Shown here in pieces: positions 46,607-55,829 of a DNA stretch of 64,000 nucleotides. The first letter of the stretch is position 1. Every line of letters begins with the position of its first letter. The notes beneath the pieces were generated by a model. That model was given only the letters and a program-made list of their open reading frames with translations. It had not been told where the DNA came from and did no database searches. Position numbers and translations under genes: made by a program. Source of the stretch: Bordetella genomosp. 13 (GTDB lineage Bacteria > Pseudomonadota > Gammaproteobacteria > Burkholderiales > Burkholderiaceae_B); contig NZ_CP021111.1 of assembly GCF_002119665.1 (NCBI RefSeq), forward strand, positions 4,340,001-4,404,000, given 5' to 3'.

Positions 46607-47450
46607 TAATCTTTCTAAAAATTATCGTTTGCTGCAGAAATAATTACCCGGCGGCGCAACAATACAGGGAGAGGCGTCGTAATGAATTACACCGATTACA
46701 GGAGTCGCAACATGCGGTAATGGCAGACCTATTTTTAAATGTAGTAAATGGTATTACGACGTTTTTTTAATATAAGTGCAACCTATATATTTATGGGCAG
46801 TGCAGTCCACTTCTCCGGCACGGAACATGCATGATGAAGGGGTTTTTCGTGACAGCCGCTACCTCGCCGGAGAGCCGCGCGCCGACAGGACTGCGTGGCG
46901 TTGAAGGAGTGAGAACCTGGCCCATGGCCGATGGTTTTGCCGAAGCCTGACATGCCCGACAGGGCCGACTTGTCTCGAACCGCGGTCATCTGCATTGTGT
47001 AGGGACAGCTCTGTGTCATAGACCTCGCCCGGGGACCTGTATTTTTGAGTTTTTATTCGCCAAGCCACCGGTGAGAAAGACAAGCGATCGCTATATTAAC
47101 TTTCCGGATCCCGGAAATTACTACGACCGGGGATTATCCGGCTTTGCAGTTCATTTCGATTGTCAATTTATCGAGAATGCCAGATATATAAACACGCATA
47201 CGCATTCACGCGGAATGAAAATAATCAAGCATTTCGGAAAGCTCTTTTTCATCATGCTTTCCATAATCCCGCGCCATCATGAAAAAGCAGCAATCATTAA
47301 AAACCCTATCGATAACGACCTTCGACGTTCCGGATGTTCATCCCCGGATGGCCACGCACTGATCCATGACAGTGGGGCGACCGTCAGCGTGGACGTGATC
47401 CTTCCGACAAGGCGTCATTGACCGGTCATTGTCAAAGGCAGGCGCGGGCG
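46607..47450. promoter_or_regulatory. AT-rich non-coding region upstream of the capsule operon
   Basis: In sharp contrast to the rest of the window this stretch is rich in A/T runs (for example 46602-46640, 46731-46800, 47140-47330) and has no convincing gene. A leftward promoter candidate is TTGCAC (46776-46781 on the reverse strand) with CGTAAT 17 bases on (46753-46758); the match is weak. A rightward frame at 47071-47421 (116 codons) has no recognisable features or ribosome site. AT-rich capsule leaders are typical targets of H-NS-like silencers. Confidence 0.55.
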
Positions 47451-47494
47451 TAAATTAACGCCAGTGAATAAACGTCCGCGAGGGTGAGCTTTCT

Positions 47495-47801
47495 ATGTTG
47501 TCCATGACACTGAGCACCGTACTGCTTACCGGTGCGGTCGGTCTTGCTCAGTCAGCGGCCGCCCAAGCGGCGGCCAAGCAAAGCGTCTGCGGCAAAGGAA
47601 ACCAGCCCCGAAGCGTGCATTGAGGTAGACGTCGGCAAGGCCCGAAGCGCGTCATACGGTTGTTTGTCTCGGCAACTCGCGCCCCCGCCGCAATCTAGTG
47701 GGCGCGATCATCCGGATTTTCCAGACCCTGCACGCGCCTCCGGGCGTGCGGTCCGTTGCCGCCGAATCAGAACGGCCTGCAAACCAGCATCCTCAGCAAT
47801 A
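47495..47801 (+). pseudogene. Broken gene for a small exported protein
   Basis: ATG 47495 follows AGGGTGAG and begins MLSMTLSTVLLTGAVGLAQS, a plausible Sec signal ending AAAQA. This frame stops at 47623 after 42 residues. The +1 frame over the same stretch continues with SPEACIEVDVGKARSASYGCLSRQLAPPP, which reads like the conserved C-terminal motif of small exported proteins I associate with Burkholderiales (acidic strand, then a Cys-Leu-Ser element). The simplest reading is one gene interrupted by a frameshift near 47570. Alternatively the 42-residue peptide is itself real. Confidence 0.4.
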
Positions 47802-47883
47802 TGAACTCTGGCGTGCGTCGCAAGCGCTGATGGCAGCGCCAGGTGCCGTACCTGTTTCATATGCGACGGTCGATCGACCGCCG

Positions 47884-50800
47884 CTAGAAGCGCCATGCGA
47901 CGTTGATGCTGCCGGCATTCTGCCGGTTGCCGCCGCCGAACTGGCCGTTGTAGGCCACGCCCACGCTCGTCGATTTCGTCACCCGCATGTCGATGCCCAA
48001 TTCCATCACGGCCGCATCCTGCGCGATGGGCGCGCCCGCCACCGTGAAAGGCACGCTGTCGCCGAAGGCCATGGTAGTGGCGGGATCGAGGTCGCCAAAG
48101 GCATGGCGCCAGCCGGCCATGGCGTGCACGCGGCCCGGCATGCCGCCGGACTCGAAGCGAAGCTCGCCGCGCAGCCCCAGCGTGGTGGTGGTGACGGCGC
48201 TGCGTTCGCTTTCGCCGTCCAGCGCCGCCGCGCCGCCGGATTCCGAAAACCCGCGCACGCGCAAGTCGCTGTAATTGACGCCGGCGAAGGGCTGCACCGC
48301 CATGCGGTCGCCCACCGGCAAGCGGTAGCCCAATTCCGTGAAGATCTGCGCGGTGCCGGCGTGATAACTGGCCTTCAGCGTGTCGGCCAGTCCGGCGGCG
48401 GAGGTATCGCGGCGCGTATCGATATCGTGCCAGGTGTAGGCCGCACCCGCGGTCCATTCGATGTGTCCCGGCCCGGCCTGGAAGGCCTTGCCGCCGTACA
48501 GCGTGGCGCTGTAGCTGTCCACGTCCGCGGTGGAGACACGGTCGCGCAGCGACACATCGCTGCCGGTGTAGCCCAGCGCTCCGCCCAGCCGCCAGCCGGC
48601 GGCCACCGCTCGGTCGCCGCCTACGAACAGGCCGCCGTCCGACTGCCGCACGCGTCCGGCGTTGCCATTCCCATCCAGCGTGCGCCAGTTGCCGTAGACC
48701 TCGGCCCATAGCGGCTGCGCGGCCGGCCTCGGCATGGCAGGCGCGCCCAATGCCGCCGTGCCCGCTTGCGCCGTGGGTTCGCCAGCCGTCTGGCCGGCGT
48801 ACAGGTTCGCGCGCAGGTGCGCCATCGGCAGGCTCGCTACCGTGTCGCCGACGCCATGCAGCGCGGCGATGGTGCTGGAGTGGACCTCACCCGACAAGGC
48901 ATCGAATGCCCCCGGCGGCGCGCCAACCGGAAGATTCAGCACCTGGGAATAGACCGCGTTGTCCTGCGGCATGCCTTGCACGGCGTTGGCGACGGCACGC
49001 TGGTTGCGGGTCTCCGCGGCATCGGCGAAGCGGATCGGCCGCGTGCCTCCGCCGTTGCCACTGCCACCGTCGCCTCCGCCGCCATTGCCACTGCCACCTT
49101 CGCCACTGCCGCCATCGCCCCCGTCACCCGAGCCGCCGTCGTCCGGCACCTGCTTCAACTGCATCCGCAGGGTGACATCGTTCGCGCCGTGGCTCAGCCT
49201 GGGATCCAGGAAGGCATAGTTGCTGGCCACGCTGTCGAACGTTCCTTGCAGGCCTCCTGCCGCCGTCACGATGGTGTAGTCGCGCGCCAGGCTGAAATTG
49301 CCGTCCGGCCCCACGTGCACGACTGAACCCGCCAGCGTCGCCGTGCCGCCCACCACGATGCGGTCGCTGGACGAGGTTGCGGAATCCACCTCTACTTGAT
49401 AGACCGCGCCCGGCGCCATGGTGAAGTTGCCGGCAACGTGCAGCGTGCCAATGGAGTTGCCCGGCGCCACGATGCCGCCGGCCCCGATCACGGCGCCGCC
49501 AACCGTGCCCTGCCCGCCCAGCGTGGCGCCGTTGGCCACGGTCACGATGCCGGACAGGACGGCGCCGGCGTGCGTGGCGTCGCCCACCACCAGCTTGCCG
49601 GCCTGCAGCGCAAAGGTGCCCGTATAAGAGGTACTGGCGCCGTTCAGCGTCAGGGTGGCGGCACCGGTCTTGGCCAGCGAGCCGCTGCCGGAAAGCGTGC
49701 CTTGCAGCGTCAAAGGCTGCGGCGTATCGAGGATGCCGCCCGCGTCCACCACGATGGCGCGGGCGGTATCGATGGCCGCGGTATTGCGCAGCGTGCCGCC
49801 ATTGAAGGCCAGGGCGCCAGCGACGTTGCCCAGGGCCGCGTCCGCCGCGACGACCAGCGTGCCGGCGCTCAGGGTCCACGGCGTGACGCCGGCGTTGGAG
49901 CCGGTCAGCGTCCACGTGCTGGCGCCCGTTTTCTCGTAGCGGTTGAAACCCTGGTACTGGACCGCGGCGCCCATCGCGCCGATCTGGCCGACGTTGAAGG
50001 TGGTACTGGCATCCGTCGTATCGCCGCCCAAGGCGAGGACATCCCCGCCGAGCGTCGTGCCGCTGGTGCTGACGACGTTGCCCAGGATGGTGGACCCTGC
50101 CTGCAGCGTCAGGCGATTGGCGCCGCCGCCAAGTTCGACGGCATTGGCGCGGATCCCGCCGCTGAAGCCGCCCGAGATGGTGCCGCTATTGGCGATCGTG
50201 ACGCCGCCCTGGGCGATCACACCGGCCCCGCCGATCCCCGAGGTGACGCCGCTCGGGGTGCCTGCTGCGCCGCCGGTGATGGTTCCGGCGTTCTGCAGGG
50301 ATCCTCCGGTGTTGATGAAGCGCACGCCGGCCTCGCCGTTGCCGGGCTGGCCGCTGGGGCCGAAGCCGTCGCCGCCCCTGCCACCGAGAATCTGCCCGCC
50401 GGCATCGTTGGCAATCGCGGTGCCGTTGGCGACGATGGCATCGCCACCGGCCCCGGCCGCGGCGGCGCTGGCGCCATTGCCGCCCCGGATGAACGCGGCG
50501 TTATTTACTGCCCCACGGTTGGCAAGCACCGCCGAGCCGCCCTGGCCGCCGGCACCGCTCGTGGCGTCGCCGCCCAAACCGCCCTGAACCGTGCCGGCAT
50601 TGTTGAACAGGGTGCCGCCATCGACCAGGAACACGCCCGCGCCGCCCCCGCCGCCGGCCGAGTCCGGGCCCAGGCCGGCCGCGCCACCGGTGCCGCCGAT
50701 GATCACGGAGCCGTCATGCTGAATGATCCCGCCGGACACCAGCACCACGGCGGCGCCTCCGCCACCGCCGCCGCCGGGTCCGCCTACCGCCGTGGCCCCG

Positions 50801-51480
50801 TTGCCGCCATTGCCGCCCGAGACAGACGTTCCGCCGGTGGAGAGCACGGCATTCGGTCCGGTCAGGACCAGGCCGCCCTGGCCGCCGCTGCCGCCGCCAC
50901 CGCCCGAATCGAAGGAACCCGCACTACCGTGATCGCCGTTGTTCCCCGCCATCGCGCTGGATAGCACCGTGTTCGGATTCGCGCTGACGTTGCCGGGCGG
51001 CGTCAGACTATTGCCCCCTGGGCCGCCAGGGGCGGCGACGCCGCCGGCACCGCCGCCGCCGCCACCGGCCGAACTGGCATCCCCGCCCAGGACGAGGCCC
51101 CCAAAGCCGCCCGCGGAGCTGGAATTGCCCCCGTTGGCGCCTGGTCCGGCTAGACCGCCCAGCGGCGCGCCGCTGCCGCCGCCGCCGCCGGCCACCGGCG
51201 TGGCGGGGATCATGCCTCCTTGTCCCCCTCCGCCGCCGCCACCACCGCCCGCCAGGCCCCCCACCCCGCCACCGCCGCCACTGCCGTTGGTGGAGTCGCC
51301 GCCTTTACCGCCCTGTCCGCCGCCGCTGGCGATATCGCCCGGCGCGCCGTAGGCCGCCATGGGCGCCGCAGCCGACAGGATTGCGGCGCCCAGAGCAAGT
51401 TTCAACGTGGACAAGGGCAGGTGGGCAGCTCGGCCATGCCGGGTGATGCGATTTCCTTGCGAGGTGTTTTTCGTTTTCAT
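47884..51480 (-). CDS. Type Va autotransporter with glycine-rich passenger
   Basis: 1198 residues. The extended signal region (~1-46) has HGRAAHLPLSTLKLALGAAI and cleavage near AAYGAPG. Residues ~50-300 are extraordinarily Gly-rich (repeats such as GGAGGVGG with runs of up to nine Gly). A beta-helical passenger with autotransporter-associated repeats follows (GSGSLAKTGAATLTLNGAS, YTGTFALQAGKLVVGD, TLGGQGTVGG). A Gly/Asp/Ser linker (~800-840) precedes the C-terminal 12-strand barrel, which begins near WAEVYGNWRTLDGNGNA and ends SINVAWRF. It is a surface or secreted protein, perhaps an adhesin or biofilm factor. ATG 51480 fits the signal. Expression is separate from the capsule operon. Confidence 0.93.
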   Translation of the reverse strand: MKTKNTSQGNRITRHGRAAHLPLSTLKLALGAAILSAAAPMAAYGAPGDIASGGGQGGKGGDSTNGSGGGGGVGGLAGGGGGGGGGQGGMIPATPVAGGGGGSGAPLGGLAGPGANGGNSSSAGGFGGLVLGGDASSAGGGGGGAGGVAAPGGPGGNSLTPPGNVSANPNTVLSSAMAGNNGDHGSAGSFDSGGGGGSGGQGGLVLTGPNAVLSTGGTSVSGGNGGNGATAVGGPGGGGGGGAAVVLVSGGIIQHDGSVIIGGTGGAAGLGPDSAGGGGGAGVFLVDGGTLFNNAGTVQGGLGGDATSGAGGQGGSAVLANRGAVNNAAFIRGGNGASAAAAGAGGDAIVANGTAIANDAGGQILGGRGGDGFGPSGQPGNGEAGVRFINTGGSLQNAGTITGGAAGTPSGVTSGIGGAGVIAQGGVTIANSGTISGGFSGGIRANAVELGGGANRLTLQAGSTILGNVVSTSGTTLGGDVLALGGDTTDASTTFNVGQIGAMGAAVQYQGFNRYEKTGASTWTLTGSNAGVTPWTLSAGTLVVAADAALGNVAGALAFNGGTLRNTAAIDTARAIVVDAGGILDTPQPLTLQGTLSGSGSLAKTGAATLTLNGASTSYTGTFALQAGKLVVGDATHAGAVLSGIVTVANGATLGGQGTVGGAVIGAGGIVAPGNSIGTLHVAGNFTMAPGAVYQVEVDSATSSSDRIVVGGTATLAGSVVHVGPDGNFSLARDYTIVTAAGGLQGTFDSVASNYAFLDPRLSHGANDVTLRMQLKQVPDDGGSGDGGDGGSGEGGSGNGGGGDGGSGNGGGTRPIRFADAAETRNQRAVANAVQGMPQDNAVYSQVLNLPVGAPPGAFDALSGEVHSSTIAALHGVGDTVASLPMAHLRANLYAGQTAGEPTAQAGTAALGAPAMPRPAAQPLWAEVYGNWRTLDGNGNAGRVRQSDGGLFVGGDRAVAAGWRLGGALGYTGSDVSLRDRVSTADVDSYSATLYGGKAFQAGPGHIEWTAGAAYTWHDIDTRRDTSAAGLADTLKASYHAGTAQIFTELGYRLPVGDRMAVQPFAGVNYSDLRVRGFSESGGAAALDGESERSAVTTTTLGLRGELRFESGGMPGRVHAMAGWRHAFGDLDPATTMAFGDSVPFTVAGAPIAQDAAVMELGIDMRVTKSTSVGVAYNGQFGGGNRQNAGSINVAWRF

Positions 51481-51944
51481 ATCGGCGAGAAAAAGGCAGG
51501 AACGGCGTGCGCGATCGCACGCCAGGATTGGCGAAGCACGAGGGAAAATCCAGCCCACGTCGTTCAGTGGGTAACGCCGCGACTTGGGCGCGCACTATGC
51601 AGACGGCGCGCGGCGATTGTAGAAGCCGGCGGACGGGAGCGGCATGTTTTGTTTGGGAATGCACTCACCGCGCTTCCTGATGGTCGTATGCCGTCCTCGA
51701 CACGTTATGGGTTCAAGGTACGGGCACAGACGGAAACGGGGGATTTCGAGAATGGCGGCAAAGATCGCTGGTCTTTGCAGGCGAACGCCTTTTGGGCCCA
51801 CTCGGCGACCGCGCAGAGGCATGAAGCCGAACAAGCGAGCGGCCATTGCGGCAAAAAATGCCCATGGACAGACGCCGGAAAGCAAAAGCCCATCGCGAAC
51901 GATGGGCTAGGTGCTTGATATCGCAAAGCAATATCCGGGAATTC
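51481..51944. other. Intergenic region between autotransporter and tRNA
   Basis: 464 bases with no supportable gene. Open frames here lack ribosome sites and resemble nothing. It should contain the autotransporter promoter (leftward) and the tRNA 3' trailer. Confidence 0.5.
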
Positions 51945-52020
51945 TGGTGGGCTGTGAGTGGCTCGAACACTCGACCTACGGATTAAGAGTCCGCTGCTCT
52001 ACCAACTGAGCTAACAGCCC
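51945..52020 (-). tRNA. tRNA-Lys (anticodon CTT)
   Basis: A full cloverleaf of 76 bases on the reverse strand, with the 3' CCA encoded (51945-51947). The acceptor stem is GGGCTGT/ACAGCCC. The D arm is GCTC...GAGC, the anticodon arm GCGGA-CTCTTAA-TCCGT with CTT at the anticodon, and the T arm GAGTG-TTCGAGC-CACTC. The extra loop is 5 bases. It reads AAG lysine codons. Confidence 0.97.
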
Positions 52021-52157
52021 CTAGCTGACATCACGCCAAAACGATGCGCGGCCAGCCAAGACGAAAAATTATACATGGATTTTTCCGCTTGTCCAACGGG
52101 CGTCATCTCCATGCCACATCCAACGCCCACGGCCTTGGCGCACCGCAGCCGGCATAG

Positions 52158-52172
52158 TTGATTTCAAATCAA
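52158..52172. promoter_or_regulatory. Operator-like palindrome TTGATTTCAAATCAA
   Basis: A perfect 7+1+7 inverted repeat, 108 bases before the aldehyde dehydrogenase start. The same TTGATT-N3-AATCAA pattern is found at 57213-57227, between the HTH/citrate-synthase-like gene and the Bug receptor operon. One regulator probably binds both. Confidence 0.6.
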
Positions 52173-52280
52173 GATTGACCAACATATACCGACACGCATA
52201 GCCTAGCTGCTCCTCTCCCCTTGCCGCACGGCAGGCGCGCACCGCCCGCGTGCCGCCCCGGATAGCCAGCGAGCGCTTTC

Positions 52281-53774
52281 ATGATCACTTCCGAACAGGG
52301 CCCGGACCTCTCATCGCACGTCGCCGCCGCGCTTCCCACGCGGCGCGATCTTTATTACGGCGGCGCCTGGCACGCGCCGCTGTCGGGGGTATATCAATCC
52401 AGCATCAGCCCAGGTTCGCAAGCCGAGCTCGGACGCTACGCGGTGGGCAACGCGGACGACGTCGCCGCGGCCGTCGCGGCAGCCCGTACCGCCTTCCCCG
52501 CCTGGCGCGACACGCCCCCATTGACCCGCGCCGCCCTGCTGCGCCAGGCCGCCGCCGTCGTGCGCGAGCACGCCCTGGAACTTGCATTGATCGACGCCGC
52601 CGACTGCGGCAATCCGGTGCGCCAGATGCTGGACGACGCCGTCATCGCGGCCACGCAGCTGGAGTATTTCGCCGGCCTGGTCATGGAGCTGAAGGGCGAG
52701 ACCATCCCCACGATGAACGGCTCGCTGGACTACACGCTGCGCGAGCCGCTGGGGGTGGTGGCGCGCATCATCCCGTTCAACCATCCCTTCATGTTCGCGG
52801 CGGGCAAGATCGCGGCGCCGCTGGCGGCGGGCAATACCGTCATCGTCAAGCCGCCCGAGCAGGCGCCGCTGTCCACGCTGCGCCTGTTCGAACTGATAGG
52901 CGGCCTGTTTCCACCGGGCGTGTTGAACTGCGTCAGCGGCGATCGCGACACGGGCGCAGCCCTGTCCGCCCACGCCGCCGTGGCCGCCGTCGCGCTGATC
53001 GGCAGCGTGAACGCCGGCAAGGCGGTGATGCGCACGGCCGCCGAAGACCTGAAGAAGGTGCTGCTGGAACTGGGCGGCAAGAACGCGATGGTGGTGTACC
53101 CGGACGCCGACCTGGAGAAGGTGCCGCTGGGCGCGGTGCGCGGCATGAACTTCACCTGGTGCGGCCAGTCGTGCGGCTCGACCAGCCGCCTGTTCCTGCA
53201 CGAGTCCGTCCACGACCGGGTGCTGGCGCGCATCGTCGCGCTGACCGCCGAGATGCATAGTCCCGGCCCGCCCACCGACATGCGCACCACCATGGGCGCG
53301 CTGGTGTCGCGCGACCAGATGGACAAGACGCTGGCCTTCGTCGGGTCCGCCGTGTCGGAAGGCGCCTTGGTCGCGCACGGCGGCCGGCGCTGCGCGGATG
53401 CCGCGTTGGCGCAGGGCTATTTCGTCGAGCCGACCATTCTGTCGGGCGTCACGCCCGCCATGCGCGTGGCGCGCGAAGAGATCTTCGGCCCAGTCCTGTC
53501 GGTGTTGAAGTGGTCGAGCGAGGACGAGCTGTACGACGCCGTCAATGGCGTGGACTACGGCCTGACGGCCTCGATCTGGACCACCGACCTGCGCACCGCC
53601 CATCGCGCCGCGGCCCGCGTGCAGGCCGGCTATGTGTGGATCAACGGTTCGTCCGCGCACTTCATCGGCGCTCCGTTCGGCGGCTACAAGCACTCGGGCA
53701 TCGGCCGCGAGGAATGCAAGGAAGAGCTGTTCGAGTTCACCCAGACGAAGAACGTCAACGTCACCCTGGATTGA
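52281..53774 (+). CDS. NAD(P)-dependent aldehyde dehydrogenase
   Basis: 497 residues, standard length for the superfamily. Motifs in order: VARIIPFNHPFMFAAGKIAAPLAAGNTVIVKPPEQAP in the sequence (cofactor and substrate channel), ALIGSVNAGKAVM (NAD loop), LLELGGKNAMVVYPDAD (catalytic Glu), FTWCGQSCGSTSRLF (nucleophile Cys in the second Cys position), EEIFGPVLSVLKWSSEDE and FGGYKHSGIGREEC. It oxidises an aldehyde made by the pathway, possibly the product of the ThDP-dependent enzyme whose gene starts 8 bases downstream. The substrate is unknown. Confidence 0.93.
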   Translation: MITSEQGPDLSSHVAAALPTRRDLYYGGAWHAPLSGVYQSSISPGSQAELGRYAVGNADDVAAAVAAARTAFPAWRDTPPLTRAALLRQAAAVVREHALELALIDAADCGNPVRQMLDDAVIAATQLEYFAGLVMELKGETIPTMNGSLDYTLREPLGVVARIIPFNHPFMFAAGKIAAPLAAGNTVIVKPPEQAPLSTLRLFELIGGLFPPGVLNCVSGDRDTGAALSAHAAVAAVALIGSVNAGKAVMRTAAEDLKKVLLELGGKNAMVVYPDADLEKVPLGAVRGMNFTWCGQSCGSTSRLFLHESVHDRVLARIVALTAEMHSPGPPTDMRTTMGALVSRDQMDKTLAFVGSAVSEGALVAHGGRRCADAALAQGYFVEPTILSGVTPAMRVAREEIFGPVLSVLKWSSEDELYDAVNGVDYGLTASIWTTDLRTAHRAAARVQAGYVWINGSSAHFIGAPFGGYKHSGIGREECKEELFEFTQTKNVNVTLD

Positions 53775-53782
53775 TTGCCCCC

Positions 53783-55549
53783 ATGTCGATCGACACGCCA
53801 CACACGCCCCAATGGGGCAGCGATTATCTGGCCGGCCTGATGCGCCACATCGGCCTGGAGTATGTCGCGCTGAATCCCGGCGCCAGCTACCGCGGCCTGC
53901 ACGACAGCCTGGTCAACTACCTGGGCGACGAATCCCCCAGAATGCTGACGGTGCTGCACGAAGAGCACGCCGTGGCCATCGCGCATGGCTACGCCAAGGT
54001 GACGGGCCGGCCCATGGGCGCCATCCTGCACGCCAACGTGGGCCTCATGCACGGATCGATGGCGATCTTCGACGCGTACTGCGATCGCGTGCCCGTGATG
54101 GTGTTCGGCGCCACCGGTCCGGTGGACTCGGCGCGCCGCCGTCCCTGGATCGACTGGCTGCACACGTCCAAGGACCAGGGCGCGCTGGTGCGCACCTTCG
54201 TCAAATGGGACGCCGAACCGTCGTCTCTCGAGGGCGCGCGCGATGCGGTGCTGCGCGCCCGGCAGATCGCCACCACGCAGCCGCAGGGCCCGGTGTACGT
54301 GTGTTTCGACAGCGCGCTGCAGGAAGCCGCATGCCGCGAGGCGCCGCCCTACCTGTCCCTGGACCGCTATGCGCCGCCGCGGCGGCCCGGCGTGGCCGAC
54401 CGCGTCGCCCACGAGGTCGCGCAGCGGCTGTATTCCGCCAGGCGGCCGGTGATCCTGGCCGGCCGCGTCTCGCGCGACGAAGACGACTGGCGCCGCCGCG
54501 TGGCGCTGGCCGAGCATTGCGGCGCGACCGTGCTGACCGACTTCAAGGTCGGCGCTGCCTTCCCCACCCGCCATCCGCTGCACGGCACCGTGCCGTCGTT
54601 CTTCATGGCCGACGAAGGCCTGCAGGCCCTGCGCCAGGCCGACGTGGTGTTGAGCCTGGACTGGGTGGACCTGGCCGGCACACTGCGCACCGCATGGGGC
54701 GCCGAAAGCGCGGCGGCGCACGTCGTGCAGGTGTCGCTGGACCAGGTGCTGCACAACGGCTTCGGCGGCGAGCACCAGGGCCTGGCGGGCGCCGACACCT
54801 ATCTGATGTGCGACCCCGACGAGTTCGCCGCGCAGGCCCTCGAGGCCATGCGTGCGCTCGGCGCGCCGCGCATGGCGCCGCAGCCACTGCCGCAAGAGCC
54901 CGACTGGAATCCCGGCCCGTCGGCCGACACGCCCGAGGGCATGTCGCTGGCCGCCTTCGCCGGCGCCATCAGCCATCAGTTGCGCCGCAACGCCCCCGCC
55001 TGCCTGATCCGCGCCAACCTGGGCTGGCCCGGCGACGCGCATCCGCTGGCGCACCCGCTGGACTACCTGGGCTACGACGGCGGCGGCGGCATCGGGTCGG
55101 GCCCCGGCATGGCCGTAGGCGCGGCGCTGGGGCTCAAAGACTCGTCCCGTCTGCCGGTGGCGGTGCTGGGCGACGGCGATTTCCTGATGGGCGCGACCGC
55201 GCTGTGGACCGCGGTCAGCTACAAGATCCCGCTGCTGATCATCGTCGCCAACAACCGCTCCTTCTTCAACGACGAAGTCCACCAGGAAAAAGTCGCGCAG
55301 ATCCGCTCGCGCCCCGTCGAAAACAAGTGGATCGGCCAACGCATCGAAGGTCCCGAGATCGACATCGCAGGCATGGCGCGCGCCCAGGGCGCGCAAGCAT
55401 GGGGTCCGGTACGAACAACAGCCCAATTGGCCGAGACCCTGCCCCAGGCCATCGCCGCCGTACGCGCCGGCCAGGTCGCCGTCATCGATGCACACGTCGC
55501 TCGCGAATACGCGAAAACCATGGCAAAGGCGCTAGGCAGAGGCCATTGA
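53783..55549 (+). CDS. Thiamine-diphosphate-dependent enzyme (acetolactate synthase/decarboxylase family)
   Basis: 588 residues in three domains. The Pyr domain reads YVALNPGASYRGLHDSL, with LHEEHAVAIAHGYAKVTGRP supplying the activating Glu. A central domain (~190-330) follows. In the PP domain, AVLGDGDFLMGATALWTAVS through IIVANNRSFFNDE is the GDG...NN ThDP/Mg motif. Relatives cleave or decarboxylate 2-oxo acids or acyl-CoA thioesters. Together with the aldehyde dehydrogenase, a 2-oxo acid to aldehyde to acid sequence is plausible (inference). Confidence 0.9.
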   Translation: MSIDTPHTPQWGSDYLAGLMRHIGLEYVALNPGASYRGLHDSLVNYLGDESPRMLTVLHEEHAVAIAHGYAKVTGRPMGAILHANVGLMHGSMAIFDAYCDRVPVMVFGATGPVDSARRRPWIDWLHTSKDQGALVRTFVKWDAEPSSLEGARDAVLRARQIATTQPQGPVYVCFDSALQEAACREAPPYLSLDRYAPPRRPGVADRVAHEVAQRLYSARRPVILAGRVSRDEDDWRRRVALAEHCGATVLTDFKVGAAFPTRHPLHGTVPSFFMADEGLQALRQADVVLSLDWVDLAGTLRTAWGAESAAAHVVQVSLDQVLHNGFGGEHQGLAGADTYLMCDPDEFAAQALEAMRALGAPRMAPQPLPQEPDWNPGPSADTPEGMSLAAFAGAISHQLRRNAPACLIRANLGWPGDAHPLAHPLDYLGYDGGGGIGSGPGMAVGAALGLKDSSRLPVAVLGDGDFLMGATALWTAVSYKIPLLIIVANNRSFFNDEVHQEKVAQIRSRPVENKWIGQRIEGPEIDIAGMARAQGAQAWGPVRTTAQLAETLPQAIAAVRAGQVAVIDAHVAREYAKTMAKALGRGH

Positions 55550-55655
55550 CGAGACCGTACGACGGGCACCACCGGCGCCACTAGCACCACTGGCCCCACT
55601 CGCACCGCCCTCCGCATGACGCAACCCACAAACCTCTCGCATGCCGCTGCAATGA

Positions 55656-55789
55656 GTCCTCGGTCAGGGGTGGTCGCCCCCGACGGCCAATTGGAGCGAG
55701 GGGAGTCCCCGAAGGGGACCGAGGGCGCCTGATGGCGCGCCCGAGCCGAGCGACTTGGCCGGCGCGGGCGAGCACCCCTGACCGAGGAC
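55656..55789. repeat. 134-base structured inverted-repeat element
   Basis: The ends GTCCTCGGTCAGGGGTG (55656-55672) and CACCCCTGACCGAGGAC (55773-55789) are perfect 17-base complements. Pairing continues inward through GGCCAA/TTGGCC (55685-55690 with 55755-55760). Two inner hairpins lie inside: GTCCCC-GAA-GGGGAC (55705-55719) and GGGCGC...GCGCCC (55723-55742). The result is a branched, cloverleaf-like fold. It fills the 280-base gap between convergent genes and could be a REP/MITE-like repeat acting as terminator. No gene is seen in 55550-55829. Confidence 0.65.
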
Positions 55790-55829
55790 GCCTTCGAAGC
55801 GCCATCCGACGGGGTGCAAGGGCACCCGC

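Noticed and set aside
46414-46700. JUMPstart/ops element (GGCGGTAG) before the capsule operon
   Set aside because: No exact ops sequence found on the minus strand of this region.
47071-47421. 116-codon rightward frame in the AT-rich capsule leader
   Set aside because: No ribosome site, no similarity I recognise, codon use unlike any neighbour; more likely chance in AT-rich DNA.
49396-50964. 522-codon rightward frame within the autotransporter
   Set aside because: Antisense to the Gly-rich passenger; low-complexity Ala/Gly/Arg translation.
51945-52020. tRNA-Lys as an integration site bounding a capsule island
   Set aside because: I see no integrase gene and no direct repeat of the tRNA 3' end in the window, so an att site cannot be claimed.
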